64,000 nucleotides of DNA from an alpha proteobacterium SCGC AAA288-N07 (GCA_000513055.1 AZYB01000002.1:1-64000), one strand, 5' to 3'. Counted from the first letter of the stretch, positions 30,079 to 42,259 are shown. The notes: a model not told the origin generated them from the letters alone. Program-made: numbers and translations.

Positions 30079-31635
30079 GTGTTATATTTTTCTAAACTAA
30101 AAATAATTTTTATATATTTACTAATAATTTTTCTATCATATTTTACAATTTTAAATTTTTTATCTCCAAATTTTAAATTTCTAAATAAAAAAATTAATCT
30201 TGGATTAGATTTACAAGGAGGTTCATATTTATTGTTAGAAGTTGATAGCAATCCAATAGTATTACAAAAACTTCAAAGTAAATTTTCTGATTTAAAGAAA
30301 TATTTTAAAAATCAAAATATTGAAATCAGTGATATTAAAATTGAAAACAATCAGATCCAGTTTCAAATAGAAGACTCCTCGATAAATACTTTTATAAACG
30401 CTTTTACTAACGAAAATGACAATTCGTTAAATAATTATTTAAATCAATACAAAGCTTTTGAATTTGATCATACAATTGATAATAACAAGATTTTTATTAA
30501 TTATTCTAAGTACGGAATTATTGAAATAAAAAATTCAACAATTGATCAAGCATTAGAAATTGTCAGAAGAAGAATAGATGAGGTTGGAACTAATGAGCCA
30601 AATATTTTAAAGAGAGGTAATGAAAGAATCTTAGTTGAACTTCCAGGTTTAGATGATCCCAAAAGAATTAAAAATTTACTAGGTAAAACTGCAAATCTTT
30701 CGTTTAGATTTATAACAGATCAAGATTCAAGCGATTTTGGATCTGAAAAAATGTTTTTTGAGGATGGAATCGAGGAAGCAATAGTTAGTAAAAGAATAAT
30801 ATTAAGCGGAGATAATTTAATAGATGCACAACCAAGAATGGATAATCAAGCTAATCAAACTGTTGTAACTTTTTCAATGGATAGGTTGGGCACAAAAAAA
30901 TTTGCAAAAGCTACAATAGATGGTGTTGGAAAAAGACTTGCTATAATACTTGATAATAAAATTATTAGTGCCCCTGTTATTAGAGAGGCAATAACTGGTG
31001 GAAATGGTCAAATATCTGGAAATTTCACTTTTCAATCTGCTACAGATTTAGCTTTATTATTAAGATCTGGTGCTCTTCCAGCACCATTATCAATAATTGA
31101 GGAAAGAACCGTTGGTCCTGATCTTGGAAAAGATTCTATTGATGCAGGTACAATTGCTCTGATCATTGGCTTTATATTGGTAAACATATTTATGTTATTA
31201 AGATATAAATTATTTGGTTTAATAGCTGATCTTACCCTAGTAGTTAACCTTTTTCTTTTAGTGGGTATATTAACAATTTTTGAAGCAACTCTTACATTAC
31301 CTGGTATTGCCGGGATAATATTAACAGTTGGTATGGCAGTTGATGCAAATGTTTTAATATTTGAAAGAATAAAGGAAGAAATGAAGGTTGAAAAAAATAA
31401 CCTTATAGCTTTTGATGGAGGTTACAAAAGAGCTAGAACAGCAGTATTAGATGCAAATATTACAACTTTAATAGCTGCTGTTATTTTATTTTTCTTTGGC
31501 TCAGGTCCAGTCAAAGGATTTGCAATAACTCTCGGAATTGGAATTGTATCAACTTTGTTTTCCGTTTTTTATTTTGCGAGGCATTTGACATCTGTTTATG
31601 TATCAAAAAACAAAGATAAAACTATCACATTATAA
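30079..31635 (+). CDS. secD: Protein translocase subunit SecD
   Basis: 'INLGLDLQGGSYLLLEVD', 'VGMAVDANVLIFERIKEE'; GTG start. Confidence 0.96.
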   Translation: MLYFSKLKIIFIYLLIIFLSYFTILNFLSPNFKFLNKKINLGLDLQGGSYLLLEVDSNPIVLQKLQSKFSDLKKYFKNQNIEISDIKIENNQIQFQIEDSSINTFINAFTNENDNSLNNYLNQYKAFEFDHTIDNNKIFINYSKYGIIEIKNSTIDQALEIVRRRIDEVGTNEPNILKRGNERILVELPGLDDPKRIKNLLGKTANLSFRFITDQDSSDFGSEKMFFEDGIEEAIVSKRIILSGDNLIDAQPRMDNQANQTVVTFSMDRLGTKKFAKATIDGVGKRLAIILDNKIISAPVIREAITGGNGQISGNFTFQSATDLALLLRSGALPAPLSIIEERTVGPDLGKDSIDAGTIALIIGFILVNIFMLLRYKLFGLIADLTLVVNLFLLVGILTIFEATLTLPGIAGIILTVGMAVDANVLIFERIKEEMKVEKNNLIAFDGGYKRARTAVLDANITTLIAAVILFFFGSGPVKGFAITLGIGIVSTLFSVFYFARHLTSVYVSKNKDKTITL

Positions 31636-32537
31636 TGTTTAATTTAAAACCAGATATTCCTTTTATTAATTATTTTAGACTATTCAATATAATCTCATTA
31701 ATATTAATTTTAATTTCCCTTGGATCAATTTTCTATAAAGGACTTAATTTTGGTGTAGATTTTAAAGGAGGCACTTTAATAGAGCTTAGAGTAGAGAATA
31801 AAGAGATAAGAATTTCTGAAGTAAGAGAAGCTTTTCTCAAAATGAATCTAGGCGATGTTAATGTCAAAAAATTTGGAAAAGAAGGTGACTATTTAATTAA
31901 ATTTGAAAAAACTAAAAGCAATGATGAAAATTTTATAGAAAATATAAAAGATAAATTATTTAAAAATATGGGAGGTAATTTTAATTTTAGGAGAGTTGAA
32001 AATGTAGGTCCTAAAGTTAGTGCCGAATTATTAAGGGCTGGCTTAATAGCGATAGTATTGTCTCTAACTGCTATGCTAATTTATATTTGGATCAGATTTG
32101 AATGGCAGTTTAGCTTAGGTGCAATTATAGCTTTGGTTCATGATGTAATTATTACGATTGGTTTTTTTTCTATTTTACAATTCGAAATAAACTTATCAAT
32201 AATAGCAGCTGTTTTAACAATAGTGGGTTATTCTATGAATGATACAGTTGTTATTTTTGATCGAGTAAGAGAAAATTTGAAAAAATATACATCGAAAAAA
32301 ATTGAAGAAATTTCTAATCTTTCTATTAATGAAACACTTTCAAGAACTATAATAACGTCTTTAACCACTCTTCTAGCTTTACTATCTATTTTCTTTTTTG
32401 GTGGAACAATATTGCACGGCTTTTCTTTTGCTATGATTTTGGGTGTTATTTTCGGGACTTATTCTTCAATATTTATAGCAAATCCAATACTAATAAAGCT
32501 GAAGGTTAATCAAAAGTCTGTTCTAAAAGAAGATTAA
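31635..32537 (+). CDS. secF: Protein translocase subunit SecF
   Basis: 'GLNFGVDFKGGTLIELR', 'VGYSMNDTVVIFDRVREN'. Confidence 0.96.
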   Translation: MFNLKPDIPFINYFRLFNIISLILILISLGSIFYKGLNFGVDFKGGTLIELRVENKEIRISEVREAFLKMNLGDVNVKKFGKEGDYLIKFEKTKSNDENFIENIKDKLFKNMGGNFNFRRVENVGPKVSAELLRAGLIAIVLSLTAMLIYIWIRFEWQFSLGAIIALVHDVIITIGFFSILQFEINLSIIAAVLTIVGYSMNDTVVIFDRVRENLKKYTSKKIEEISNLSINETLSRTIITSLTTLLALLSIFFFGGTILHGFSFAMILGVIFGTYSSIFIANPILIKLKVNQKSVLKED

Positions 32538-32542
32538 ATTAA

Positions 32543-33142
32543 TTAATATAAATTTTGAGCTGCTACCATAGATAATAACATAGGTAGTGATAATAATGTA
32601 TTCACTCTAGAAGCCAACACAGCTTTTTTTAACGATATAGGTTTCTCTTCAGGTGTAGCATCTACAATTCCTAGTACTTTTTTCTGATTTGGCCAAATGA
32701 TAAACCAAACATTGAAAGCCATGATTAGACCCAGCCACATTCCAATACCTATAGCTGTGTTCTTTCCACCACCATTTCCTATTCCTAAAGCTAAAGCTTG
32801 ATGAACATAACCATTTAAGTAAGCAACTATAAGTCCAGTCACTATTGTTGATAAAGCAGCCCACCTAAACCAGAATAGAACTGCAGGGGCTATTACCTTG
32901 GTAATAGCTGGCTTTTGTTCATCTGTAAATTTTGGCATACTTGGTATTTGAATAAAATTTAAATACCATAACAAGCCTATCCACATTACTCCCGAAATTA
33001 CGTGAAAATATCTAAATAACCAGCTCCAGAAAAGTCTATCAAAAGATAGATCTCCACCAAAAAACAGACCCAAAAACAATAAAACACTAATAGCAATTGA
33101 TAAATGAATTGTCTTTGGTAAAGACTGAAGTATGTTAATCAT
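32543..33142 (-). CDS. Urate hydroxylase PuuD N-terminal-like membrane protein
   Basis: 'RYFHVISGVMWIGLLWYLNFIQIP', 'WPNQKKVLG' typical of the PuuD/COG3748 membrane domain. Confidence 0.75.
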   Translation of the reverse strand: MINILQSLPKTIHLSIAISVLLFLGLFFGGDLSFDRLFWSWLFRYFHVISGVMWIGLLWYLNFIQIPSMPKFTDEQKPAITKVIAPAVLFWFRWAALSTIVTGLIVAYLNGYVHQALALGIGNGGGKNTAIGIGMWLGLIMAFNVWFIIWPNQKKVLGIVDATPEEKPISLKKAVLASRVNTLLSLPMLLSMVAAQNLY

Positions 33143-33181
33143 GATTCTTTGATAATTATACCATATCTCCGAAAGAAAAGA

Positions 33182-36058
33182 CTATGCAATTTTCTTATAA
33201 TTTTTCTTTAACATTTCCTTTAAAAAGTCACCCGTATAACTAACTTTTGAAAGGCTGATTTTTTCAGGATTGCCTTCAGCAATAATTTCTCCTCCTTTAA
33301 CACCTCCTTCAGGACCCATATCTACTATCCAATCAGCGGTCTTAATCACATCTAAATTATGTTCAATTACTATAACTGTATTACCTAAACCAACAAAAGT
33401 TTGTAAAATTTCTAAAAGTTTTTTTATATCATGAGAATGAAGTCCAGTCGTAGGTTCATCAAGTATATACATTGTTCTTCCAGTCGAACGTTTAGATAAT
33501 TCTTTTGCTAATTTAATTCTTTGAGCCTCTCCACCAGATAAGGTAGTGGCTTGTTGACCTATTTTAATATAGCCTAACCCAACTTTTTTAAGTGTAAGTA
33601 ATTTTAACCTAATACTTGAGATATTTTCAAAAAAATCACAACCTTCATCAACGGTCATATTTAATATGTTTGATATATTTTTGTCTTTAAATTTTATTTC
33701 TAAGGTTTCCCTGTTATATCTACTTCCTTTACATTCATCACACGCTATATAAACATCAGGCAAAAAATGCATTTCATATGTAATAACACCATCACCTTCG
33801 CAGGCTTCACATCTTCCACCCTTAACATTAAATGAAAATCTACCTGGCTTATAACCTCTTGTTTTTGACTCCGGCAGATTTGTAAACCAATCTCTAATTG
33901 GACCAAAAGCGCCAGTATACGTAGCAGGATTAGATCTTGGTGTCCTTCCGATCGGTGATTGATCAATATCAATGACTTTGTCTATCATTTCAATTCCTTT
34001 ATATCCTTTAAAAGGTTTAGGAATTTTACGAGATTTATTATTATTTAAAGTTAAGTTTAAAGCATTAAATAAAGTTTGTAAAATCAGAGTAGATTTACCA
34101 CTACCAGATACACCGGTAACACATGTAAAAGTTCCTAATGGAATTCTTAAATTAATATTTTTTAAATTATTTCCTGTAGCACCAGAAATTTCTAAAAACC
34201 TTCCGTTCTTTGCTGTTCTTCTAATTTTTGGAACAGGTATGCTCTTTTTTCTAGATAAATAATTTCCAGTAATACTTTTTTCGTTGTTGATAATATCTTC
34301 CAATTTCCCTTGAGCCACTACATATCCGCCATCTTTTCCAGCTTCGGGACCTAAATCGATAATATGATCAGCGCTTTCCATCGTTTCAATATCATGTTCA
34401 ACTACAATAACAGTGTTTCCTAAATCTCTTAATCTCTTAAGAGCATTAATTAGTTTAATATTATCTTTTTGATGAAGACCTATAGAAGGTTCATCTAATA
34501 CATATAAAACACCAGTCAAACCGGAACCAATTTGTGAAGCTAGTCTTATTCTTTGTCCCTCTCCTCCAGAAAGAGTTCCTGATTCTCTCGATAAAGATAA
34601 ATAGTCTAAACCAACATTTAATAGAAAATTCAATCTTTCATTAATTTCCTTTAGTATATGTTTTGCAATTTTTTGATCTCTTTGCTCTAGTTTGTTATCT
34701 AGAGATTGAAACCATTTTTTTGCTTCAGTAATTGATTTTTTTGTTATTTCACTTATATTTTTTTTATCAATTTTTACGCAAAGAGCTTCATCTTTTAGAC
34801 GTTGTCCGTTGCATCTTTCACAATTTGACTCAGTTTGATATTGAGCAATTTCTTCTCTCTTCCAGTCACTATCAGTTTCCAAATATCTTCTTTCTAGGTT
34901 ATTAATTACACCTTCAAAAGTTTTTTTATTAGAATATTTCTCATAACCATCATCATATGTAAATTTAATTTCTTCATCATCAGAGCCATACAAAATTATT
35001 TCTTTTATTTTTTTTGATAAATTATTCCATGTTGATGTAAGAGAAAATTTATAATGCTTTGCTAATGATGATAAAGTTTGAGCATAATATAAAGATGTAC
35101 TTTTTGACCACGGCTCAATGGCTCCATCAGACAAAGTTTTTTTACCATTTGGCACGACAAGGTTTGGATCAACATTTAAATTTGCTCCAATTCCTTCACA
35201 TTCTTCACAAGCACCATAAGGACTGTTAAATGAAAAAAGTCTCGGTTCAATTTCTTCTATTGTAAAACCACTTTCTGGACATGCAAATTTAGAAGAAAGA
35301 GTAATTTTTTCAATTTTTCTATATTTTTTTGGCAAAGTTTCGTTTTCATATTCAACAAAAAGAAGACCACCAGATAAATTAAGTGAAGTTTCAATGCTAT
35401 CAGCTAGTCGATTTCCAAGATTTGAATTTATAACTATCCTATCCACTAAAATTGAAATTTCATGTTTGGTTTGTTTATTTAGTTCAGGAACATCATCAAT
35501 ATTGTATAAGGTCCCGTCTACTTTAATTTTTTGAAAACCTCTTTTTTTATAATTTAATATTTCTTTTTTATACTCTCCCTTTCTACCCCTTACTATTGGT
35601 GAGAATAAATAAATTGTACTTTTTTTAGGAATCTCTAATATTTTGTCTACCATTTGAGAAACAGTTTGAGATTTAATTGGTTTTCCTGTGAAAGGAGAAT
35701 ATGGAATCCCTACTCGTGCATACAAAACTCTCATATAATCATAAATCTCTGTTACGGTAGCGACTATTGATCTTGGATTTTTTGGTGTATTTTTTTGTTC
35801 AATAGAGATTGCCGGGCTTAATCCTTCTATGAGATCGACATTTGGCTTTTTCATTTTATCTAAAAATTGCCTAGCATAAGCAGATAAACTTTCTACATAT
35901 CTTCTTTGACCCTCGGCATATACTGTATCGAATGCTAGAGATGATTTTCCTGACCCAGAAAGCCCTGTAATGACCACAAACTTGTCTTTTGGTATTTCTA
36001 GAGAAATATTCTTTAGGTTGTGTTCTTTAGCCCCTTTTATAACGATTTTTTTTATCAT
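33182..36058 (-). CDS. uvrA: Excinuclease ABC subunit A
   Basis: Two ABC domains, zinc-finger CxxC motifs, '[11 protein letters not shown]', '[12 protein letters not shown]'. Confidence 0.98.
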   Translation of the reverse strand: MIKKIVIKGAKEHNLKNISLEIPKDKFVVITGLSGSGKSSLAFDTVYAEGQRRYVESLSAYARQFLDKMKKPNVDLIEGLSPAISIEQKNTPKNPRSIVATVTEIYDYMRVLYARVGIPYSPFTGKPIKSQTVSQMVDKILEIPKKSTIYLFSPIVRGRKGEYKKEILNYKKRGFQKIKVDGTLYNIDDVPELNKQTKHEISILVDRIVINSNLGNRLADSIETSLNLSGGLLFVEYENETLPKKYRKIEKITLSSKFACPESGFTIEEIEPRLFSFNSPYGACEECEGIGANLNVDPNLVVPNGKKTLSDGAIEPWSKSTSLYYAQTLSSLAKHYKFSLTSTWNNLSKKIKEIILYGSDDEEIKFTYDDGYEKYSNKKTFEGVINNLERRYLETDSDWKREEIAQYQTESNCERCNGQRLKDEALCVKIDKKNISEITKKSITEAKKWFQSLDNKLEQRDQKIAKHILKEINERLNFLLNVGLDYLSLSRESGTLSGGEGQRIRLASQIGSGLTGVLYVLDEPSIGLHQKDNIKLINALKRLRDLGNTVIVVEHDIETMESADHIIDLGPEAGKDGGYVVAQGKLEDIINNEKSITGNYLSRKKSIPVPKIRRTAKNGRFLEISGATGNNLKNINLRIPLGTFTCVTGVSGSGKSTLILQTLFNALNLTLNNNKSRKIPKPFKGYKGIEMIDKVIDIDQSPIGRTPRSNPATYTGAFGPIRDWFTNLPESKTRGYKPGRFSFNVKGGRCEACEGDGVITYEMHFLPDVYIACDECKGSRYNRETLEIKFKDKNISNILNMTVDEGCDFFENISSIRLKLLTLKKVGLGYIKIGQQATTLSGGEAQRIKLAKELSKRSTGRTMYILDEPTTGLHSHDIKKLLEILQTFVGLGNTVIVIEHNLDVIKTADWIVDMGPEGGVKGGEIIAEGNPEKISLSKVSYTGDFLKEMLKKNYKKIA

Positions 36059-36156
36059 AAATATTGCCCCATAAATCTAATGTATTAATTTTCCAAACAA
36101 ATTATGTTATATTTTAAACTTATTATAAATCAAAAAATTATATTCATTAAATAATA

Positions 36157-36615
36157 ATGTCAGGCAGTTTAAATAAAGTTTTGTTAATTGGTAGATTGGG
36201 CGCAGATCCTGAAATTAAGCAAATGGTGAATGGTAAAAATGTCGCTAGATTAAGTTTGGCAACAAGTCAGAGCTGGAAAGATAAAAATACAGGTGAAAAA
36301 AAGCAAAAAACAGAATGGCATAGAGTTGTGATTTTCAATGAAGGGTTAGTTAACGTTGTGCAGCAATATCTAAAAAAAGGTTCTCAAGTTTATATTGAAG
36401 GACAATTATCTACAAGAAAATGGAAAGATGAACAATCAGGTATAGATAAGTACTCAACTGAAGTTGTTATTCAAGGTTATAATTCATCTTTAACGATGCT
36501 AGGTGGAAGAAGTGAAATTGAAAATAATAATAAAAATATAAGTACTTTATCAAAAGATAAAGATGAAGGAACATCTGCCTCCAGTGATCTAGACGACGAG
36601 ATTCCACCATTCTAG
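36157..36615 (+). CDS. ssb: Single-stranded DNA-binding protein
   Basis: '[17 protein letters not shown]', acidic C-terminal tip 'DLDDEIPPF'. Confidence 0.97.
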   Translation: MSGSLNKVLLIGRLGADPEIKQMVNGKNVARLSLATSQSWKDKNTGEKKQKTEWHRVVIFNEGLVNVVQQYLKKGSQVYIEGQLSTRKWKDEQSGIDKYSTEVVIQGYNSSLTMLGGRSEIENNNKNISTLSKDKDEGTSASSDLDDEIPPF

Positions 36616-36619
36616 AATT

Positions 36620-39223
36620 ATGCAAAAAACTGAGGTAATTAATAAACCAAAATATAAACCTGCTATTTTATATGATGAGATGAGCTCGTCGTATTTATCT
36701 TATGCGATGAGTGTTATTATTAGTCGAGCACTTCCAGATGTTAGGGATGGTTTGAAACCAGTTCATAGAAGAATTATTTATGCAATGTATAAAGGTGGAT
36801 TTGATTGGTCTAAATCATTTAGAAAATCGGCAAGAATAGTTGGAGATGTTATTGGTAAATATCATCCACATGGCGATCAAGCTGTTTATGATGCTTTAGT
36901 GCGTATGGTACAAGATTTTTCTATGAGCGTACCTTTAATTGATGGACAAGGAAACTTCGGATCTATTGATGGTGATGCCCCAGCAGCAATGAGATATACT
37001 GAAACTAAATTATCTAAAATTTCACAGTACCTTATAAATGATATTGAAAAAAATACTGTAGAATTTAAGAGTAATTATGATGAAACAGAAAAAGAACCAA
37101 CAGTGTTACCTTCCCAATATCCTAACTTACTAGTTAATGGTGCCGGAGGTATCGCCGTTGGTATGGCTACAAGTATTCCTCCACATAATTTAGGTGAAGT
37201 TATTGATGCAACAAAAGCTCTTATAGAAAATAAAGATATAACGAATAATCAATTAATGAAATTCATACCTGGGCCAGATTTTCCTACAGGAGGAAAAATA
37301 ATTGGCAAAGATATAATTAAACAAGGATATAATAAAGGTAGGGGTTCTTTTAAAATTCGCGGAGATATAGAAGTAGAAACTTTAAAAAATGGAAAGGACA
37401 GGCTTATAATTAAATCAATACCTTATCAAGTAAATAAATCTATTTTAAATGAGAGAATAGCGGAGTTAGCTAGAAATAAAAAAATAGAAGGGATTACTGA
37501 TATAAGAGATGAATCAAATAGAGAAGGTATAAGAGTTGTAATTGACTTAAGAAGAAATGTTGAGCCTGAAACAATCAAAAGGCAGCTTTATAAATTTACC
37601 TCGGTAGAAAATTCTTTTGGATTTAACTCATTGGCTATTGTTGAAAATAGACCAAAAACTTTAAGTCTCAAAGAGTTTATAGGTTATTTTTTATCTTTCA
37701 GGCAAGATACTGTAATTAAAAAAACAAAATTTGATTTAAAAAAAGCTCAGGACAGAACACATATCTTAATTGGCATATCTGTGGCTGTTGAAAATTTAGA
37801 CAAAGTAATAAAAATTATTAAAAATTCTACAACTCCTGAAACTGCAAAAAATAAGCTATTAGATTTAAAATGGAAAGTTATAAAAAGTTCAAAACTTATC
37901 AGATTAATTGAAAATAAAAATATTAAAAACACCTATAGCTTAAGTGAAGCACAGGTTTTGAGCATTTTAGAATTAAAACTTCAAAAATTAACTGCATTGG
38001 GAATTAATGAAATAGATACTGAAATTAAAAAATTATCCAATTTAATAATTAATTATAAAAAAATTATAAATTCTAAAAAAGAATTAATGAATGTTATTAA
38101 AAATGAATTAAATTTAATTAAAGAAAAGTTTTCTGTTCCTAGAAGAACCAAAATCATCGATGCTAATCTCAATTATAATATTGAAGAGACCATACAAAAA
38201 GAGTCTGTAGTAATCACCATCACTCTTAAAGGATATATAAAACGTGGCCCACTAACTAGATTTAAACAACAAAAAAGAGGAGGGAAAGGTAAAACTAGCA
38301 TAAAAACTAGAGACGAAGATTCCGTAGTACAGATATTTTCTGTAAATTCACATACACCTGTCTTGTTTTTTTCCACACAGGGGTTGGTTTATAAGATTAA
38401 AGCTTGGAAGATTCCAGAAGGCACGCTAGCATCAAAAGGAAAAACATTATTTAATATTTTACCTTTAAAAAACCATCAATCTATTAGCGCCATTATGCCT
38501 TTACCAGAAAGTGAACTTGAGTGGAAAAAACTGCGCATTGTTTTTGCAACGAGCAGAGGAAAGGTAAGAAAAAATAGTTTAGAAGATTTTTTAAATATTC
38601 AATCTACAGGCAAGATTGCAATGAAATTAGATAATGATGACATAATTATTGGTGTTAAAATATGTAGAGATGACCAAGATATTATTTTAAGTACCAAGTT
38701 AGGAAAGTGTATTCGCTTTATGTCAAAAAAATTAAGAATATTTAAAGGAAGATCTTCAAAAGGAATTAAAGGTATTCAATTACCCGAAAATGATTCGATC
38801 ATTTCTTTATCTGTTGTTAATAGTATTAAAATAAATGGAAAAATGGCTAAAGATTCACTTAAAAACGGAAACATCAAGAAAAATAAATCATCAGAAATAG
38901 CTGCGATGCAAAAATACATACTTTCAATAACAAAAAATGGTTATGGCAAAAGAACCTCTTTTTATGAATATCGAGTTACTAATAGAGGGGGAAAAGGCAT
39001 TATTGGAATTAAAAATTTACCTAGAAATGGTGATGTCGCAGCATGTTTTCCAGTAGATGAAGGTGATCAAATATTAATTTCTACTGATAAAGGTAGAATA
39101 ATAAGGTGTGCTGTTAAGGAAATCAGAACAGCTGGCAGAAATACTCAAGGAGTAAGAATTTCTAAAGTTTCAGGAGATGAAACTATTGTTTCAGCAATAA
39201 AAATTGATGATAATTTGATTTAG
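36620..39223 (+). CDS. gyrA: DNA gyrase subunit A
   Basis: '[26 protein letters not shown]', QRDR '[16 protein letters not shown]'. Confidence 0.97.
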   Translation: MQKTEVINKPKYKPAILYDEMSSSYLSYAMSVIISRALPDVRDGLKPVHRRIIYAMYKGGFDWSKSFRKSARIVGDVIGKYHPHGDQAVYDALVRMVQDFSMSVPLIDGQGNFGSIDGDAPAAMRYTETKLSKISQYLINDIEKNTVEFKSNYDETEKEPTVLPSQYPNLLVNGAGGIAVGMATSIPPHNLGEVIDATKALIENKDITNNQLMKFIPGPDFPTGGKIIGKDIIKQGYNKGRGSFKIRGDIEVETLKNGKDRLIIKSIPYQVNKSILNERIAELARNKKIEGITDIRDESNREGIRVVIDLRRNVEPETIKRQLYKFTSVENSFGFNSLAIVENRPKTLSLKEFIGYFLSFRQDTVIKKTKFDLKKAQDRTHILIGISVAVENLDKVIKIIKNSTTPETAKNKLLDLKWKVIKSSKLIRLIENKNIKNTYSLSEAQVLSILELKLQKLTALGINEIDTEIKKLSNLIINYKKIINSKKELMNVIKNELNLIKEKFSVPRRTKIIDANLNYNIEETIQKESVVITITLKGYIKRGPLTRFKQQKRGGKGKTSIKTRDEDSVVQIFSVNSHTPVLFFSTQGLVYKIKAWKIPEGTLASKGKTLFNILPLKNHQSISAIMPLPESELEWKKLRIVFATSRGKVRKNSLEDFLNIQSTGKIAMKLDNDDIIIGVKICRDDQDIILSTKLGKCIRFMSKKLRIFKGRSSKGIKGIQLPENDSIISLSVVNSIKINGKMAKDSLKNGNIKKNKSSEIAAMQKYILSITKNGYGKRTSFYEYRVTNRGGKGIIGIKNLPRNGDVAACFPVDEGDQILISTDKGRIIRCAVKEIRTAGRNTQGVRISKVSGDETIVSAIKIDDNLI

Positions 39224-39225
39224 CA

Positions 39226-39717
39226 ATGAAAGTAGCAATTTATCCAGGCACATTTGATCCAATTACTTTTGGACATGTTGATTTGATCAAAAAAGGTTTA
39301 AAGGTTGTAGATAAAATCATCGTAGCAATTTCGAATGTTGTGCATAAAGACCATTTGTTTTCTATAGATGAAAGAAAGTTATTAATTAAAAACGCATTAT
39401 ATAAAGATTTAAAAATTAATAAAAAAAAAGTAAAAATAATTTCTTTTAACACTCTTACAACTTCTTTATGTTATAAATATAAAGCTAATTTAATATTGAG
39501 AGGTTTAAGAGCTGTATCAGATTTTGAATATGAATTTCAGTTAGCTGGAATGAATAAAAAGCTTGACTATGATATTGAAACAATCTTTTTAATGGCAGAT
39601 ATTAACAATCAAGTTATTTCTTCAAGTCTCGTTAAAGAAATAGCGCAATTAGGTGGAAATATGACTAAATTTACTACAAAAAGTACTATTAAAGCTTTGA
39701 AAAGGAAATTAAGCTGA
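39226..39717 (+). CDS. coaD: Pantetheine-phosphate adenylyltransferase
   Basis: 'MKVAIYPGTFDPITFGHVDLIKKGL', 'LILRGLRAVSDFEYEFQ'. Confidence 0.96.
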   Translation: MKVAIYPGTFDPITFGHVDLIKKGLKVVDKIIVAISNVVHKDHLFSIDERKLLIKNALYKDLKINKKKVKIISFNTLTTSLCYKYKANLILRGLRAVSDFEYEFQLAGMNKKLDYDIETIFLMADINNQVISSSLVKEIAQLGGNMTKFTTKSTIKALKRKLS

Positions 39718-40268
39718 AAATATTTTTTTGTTTTATATTTATATTATTATTATCAACTCAATTATTCGCAGAGGAGAATATCATGATTATGAAATTGAAA
39801 GACGGCGAAGTGAAGATTAAACTTTTTTCTGAAATTGCACCCAATCATGTGAAAAGATTTAAGACTCTTGCAGATTCACATCAATATGATGGCGTGGTTT
39901 TTCATAGAGTAATAGATGGGTTTATGGCTCAGAGTGGCGATATAGAATTTGGAAACTCTACAAATGATAAGTTTGATTTAGCTAAAGCAGGTACCGGTGG
40001 TTCTGATTTGCCTGATTTGAAAGCTGAATTTAGTAACATTTCCCATGAAAAAGGAATCCTGTCCATGGCAAGATCAACTGATCCAAATAGTGCAAACAGT
40101 CAGTTTTTTATTTGTTTTGCTGATGCCCCTCATTTGGATAGAAATTACACAGCTTTTGGCAAAGTTATTGAGGGGATGGAATTTGTAGATAGGATTAAAA
40201 GAGGAGAGGGTTCAAGTGGATCTGTTAGTAACCCTGACAAAATTATTAGCCTAAGTAGTTTGCAGTAA
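39714..40268 (+). CDS. Cyclophilin-type peptidyl-prolyl isomerase; proposed CTG start giving a signal peptide (internal ATG at 39783 is the ORF-track start)
   Basis: Cyclophilin motifs 'DGVVFHRVIDGFMAQSGD', 'SMARSTDPNSANSQFFICF'; in-frame upstream extension reads LKIFFCFIFILLLSTQLFAEENI. Confidence 0.85.
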   Translation: MKIFFCFIFILLLSTQLFAEENIMIMKLKDGEVKIKLFSEIAPNHVKRFKTLADSHQYDGVVFHRVIDGFMAQSGDIEFGNSTNDKFDLAKAGTGGSDLPDLKAEFSNISHEKGILSMARSTDPNSANSQFFICFADAPHLDRNYTAFGKVIEGMEFVDRIKRGEGSSGSVSNPDKIISLSSLQ

Positions 40269-40282
40269 TTTTCTAGTTTACC

Positions 40283-41395
40283 ATGACATTAAAAAAGTTT
40301 TCTTTTAATGTTATTAAAGAAAACAATTATGCTAGATGTGGTCAAATTATAACTCCACATGGCTTAGTGGACACTCCTTCTTTCATGCCAGTTGGTACTC
40401 AAGGAACAGTTAAAGCAGTATTTCTTGAAAATTTAATTGCATCAGGAACACAAATGATTTTGGCTAATACGTATCATTTAATGTTGAGACCTGGGGTAGA
40501 TAGAATATCTTCTCTAGGTGGATTACACCAATTTATGAACTGTAAACTTCCAATTTTAACAGATTCAGGTGGGTTTCAAATTATGTCTCTGTCAAAATTA
40601 ACTAAAATTAATAAAGATATTGGGGCAATATTTAAATCCCATATTGATGGAAAGGAATTTATATTAAGCCCAGAAGAGAGCATCAAACTTCAAAAAAAAT
40701 TTAATTCGGATATTGTTATGGTTCTAGACGAATGTCCAAAAATTACCAATGACAAAAGTATCATAAAAAAGTCAATGGACTTATCTCTGGAATGGGCCTT
40801 GAGATCAAAAAATGCTTTTAAATCAAATTCACATAAAGGACTTTTTGGTATTGTGCAAGGAGGGTTATACAAGGATTTAAGAGTTGAGTGTTTAGAAAAA
40901 CTAATCAAAATAAATTTTGATGGGTTTGCAATAGGAGGATTGGCAGTTGGTGAAACTCAGGATCAAATGTTTAGTATTTTAGATGCAGTTAAAGATTACA
41001 TTCCTAGAGATAAACCTCGCTATTTAATGGGAGTAGGTACACCTTCGGATATTTTAGGCGCTGTAAAAAGAGGCATTGATATGTTTGATTGTGTTTTGCC
41101 TACAAGATCAGGCAGAACAGGATTGGCATTTACTTGGAATGGTAAAATTAATATTAAAAATTCAAAATATAAAAAAGACAATTCTCCCTTAGACGATATG
41201 GTAACATTGTGTAATTTGAACAAATATTCAAAAAATTACTTAAACCATTTGTTTAATACAAATGAAATTCTAGGTTCAATGCTGTTAACTATTAACAACA
41301 TTAACTTTTATCAACAATTGATGAAGCAAATCAGAGAAAATATAAAAAAAGGAACATTTGATGATTTTCATGATAAATATATAAATATAATTTAA
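40283..41395 (+). CDS. tgt: Queuine tRNA-ribosyltransferase
   Basis: 'GTQGTVKAVFLENLIASGTQMILANTYHLMLRPG', 'DSGGFQIMSLS'. Confidence 0.96.
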   Translation: MTLKKFSFNVIKENNYARCGQIITPHGLVDTPSFMPVGTQGTVKAVFLENLIASGTQMILANTYHLMLRPGVDRISSLGGLHQFMNCKLPILTDSGGFQIMSLSKLTKINKDIGAIFKSHIDGKEFILSPEESIKLQKKFNSDIVMVLDECPKITNDKSIIKKSMDLSLEWALRSKNAFKSNSHKGLFGIVQGGLYKDLRVECLEKLIKINFDGFAIGGLAVGETQDQMFSILDAVKDYIPRDKPRYLMGVGTPSDILGAVKRGIDMFDCVLPTRSGRTGLAFTWNGKINIKNSKYKKDNSPLDDMVTLCNLNKYSKNYLNHLFNTNEILGSMLLTINNINFYQQLMKQIRENIKKGTFDDFHDKYINII

Positions 41396-41454
41396 TTTAT
41401 AAATATATTTTTATAATTGAATGTTATCTAAAAAAAGCATAAAAGTTTTTTTAC

Positions 41455-41530
41455 GGGCCGTTAGCTCAGTTGGTAGAGCACTTCCCTTTTAAGGAAGGTG
41501 TCATTGGTTCGAATCCAATACGGCTCACCA
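41455..41530 (+). tRNA. tRNA-Lys (TTT)
   Basis: Cloverleaf; anticodon loop CTTTTAA; acceptor GGGCCGT/ACGGCTC; encoded CCA. Confidence 0.95.
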
Positions 41531-41558
41531 AATCCATTGTTTAACATCCTACTTTGTA

Positions 41559-42167
41559 ATGAATAAAATATTTTTATATGTGTTTCTCGTTTTAATAATT
41601 TGTAATAATATCCAAGCACAAAGTTTGTTACCCGAATGCAAGGGGAACAAAAAAGATATTTTAAAATTCTCAAAAAAATATTTTAAAAGTACGATCAATT
41701 GGGTAAATTGCTATGGTACTGCTATTGGTCCAAAAGGTCAAAAATATACTGGTGAATTTTACTACGGAAAATTTCATGGACAAGGAATATTCAGACACAA
41801 AGATAGAGAATATATTGGTCAATGGAAAGATGGAAAAAAACACGGACAGGGAACATACTTATTTGCCAATGGAGATCAGTATGTCGGTGAATGGCAAGAT
41901 AATAAATATTTTGGGCAAGGTACTTATATATATTCTAATGGCGATAAATATGTCGGTGAATGGAAAAAGAATAAATATAATACACCAGATAAGCTAACAG
42001 AACGTCACGGTTATGGAATTTTAACATTTGTCAATGGTGATCAGTATGTAGGTGAATGGAAAAAAGGTTTACGACATGGAAAAGGAACTTTAACTTATGT
42101 AAATGGAAAAATCGAAGAAGGAATTTGGAAAAATGATAAATTTATTGAATCAAGTAAAAAAAAATAA
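41559..42167 (+). CDS. Secreted MORN-repeat protein
   Basis: Signal peptide then about five to six 'YVGEWxxGxxHGxGTxxxxNGDx' repeats. Confidence 0.88.
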   Translation: MNKIFLYVFLVLIICNNIQAQSLLPECKGNKKDILKFSKKYFKSTINWVNCYGTAIGPKGQKYTGEFYYGKFHGQGIFRHKDREYIGQWKDGKKHGQGTYLFANGDQYVGEWQDNKYFGQGTYIYSNGDKYVGEWKKNKYNTPDKLTERHGYGILTFVNGDQYVGEWKKGLRHGKGTLTYVNGKIEEGIWKNDKFIESSKKK

Positions 42168-42259
42168 TGAGAGTACATTCATTTATTCAGTAAAATTAAG
42201 GAAAATTAACATAGATTAACCTACCTGACTTAAAGATATTTATGGTATAAGATTGTCAT

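Noticed and set aside
33972-34262. 96-aa plus-strand ORF within uvrA
   Set aside because: Antisense to uvrA, no independent evidence.
41713-41997. 94-aa ORF overlapping the MORN gene in another frame
   Set aside because: Periodicity is a by-product of the MORN repeats in the real frame.
41865-42060. Possible CRISPR-like regular repeats
   Set aside because: Repeats are coding MORN units in frame, with no unique spacers of constant length.
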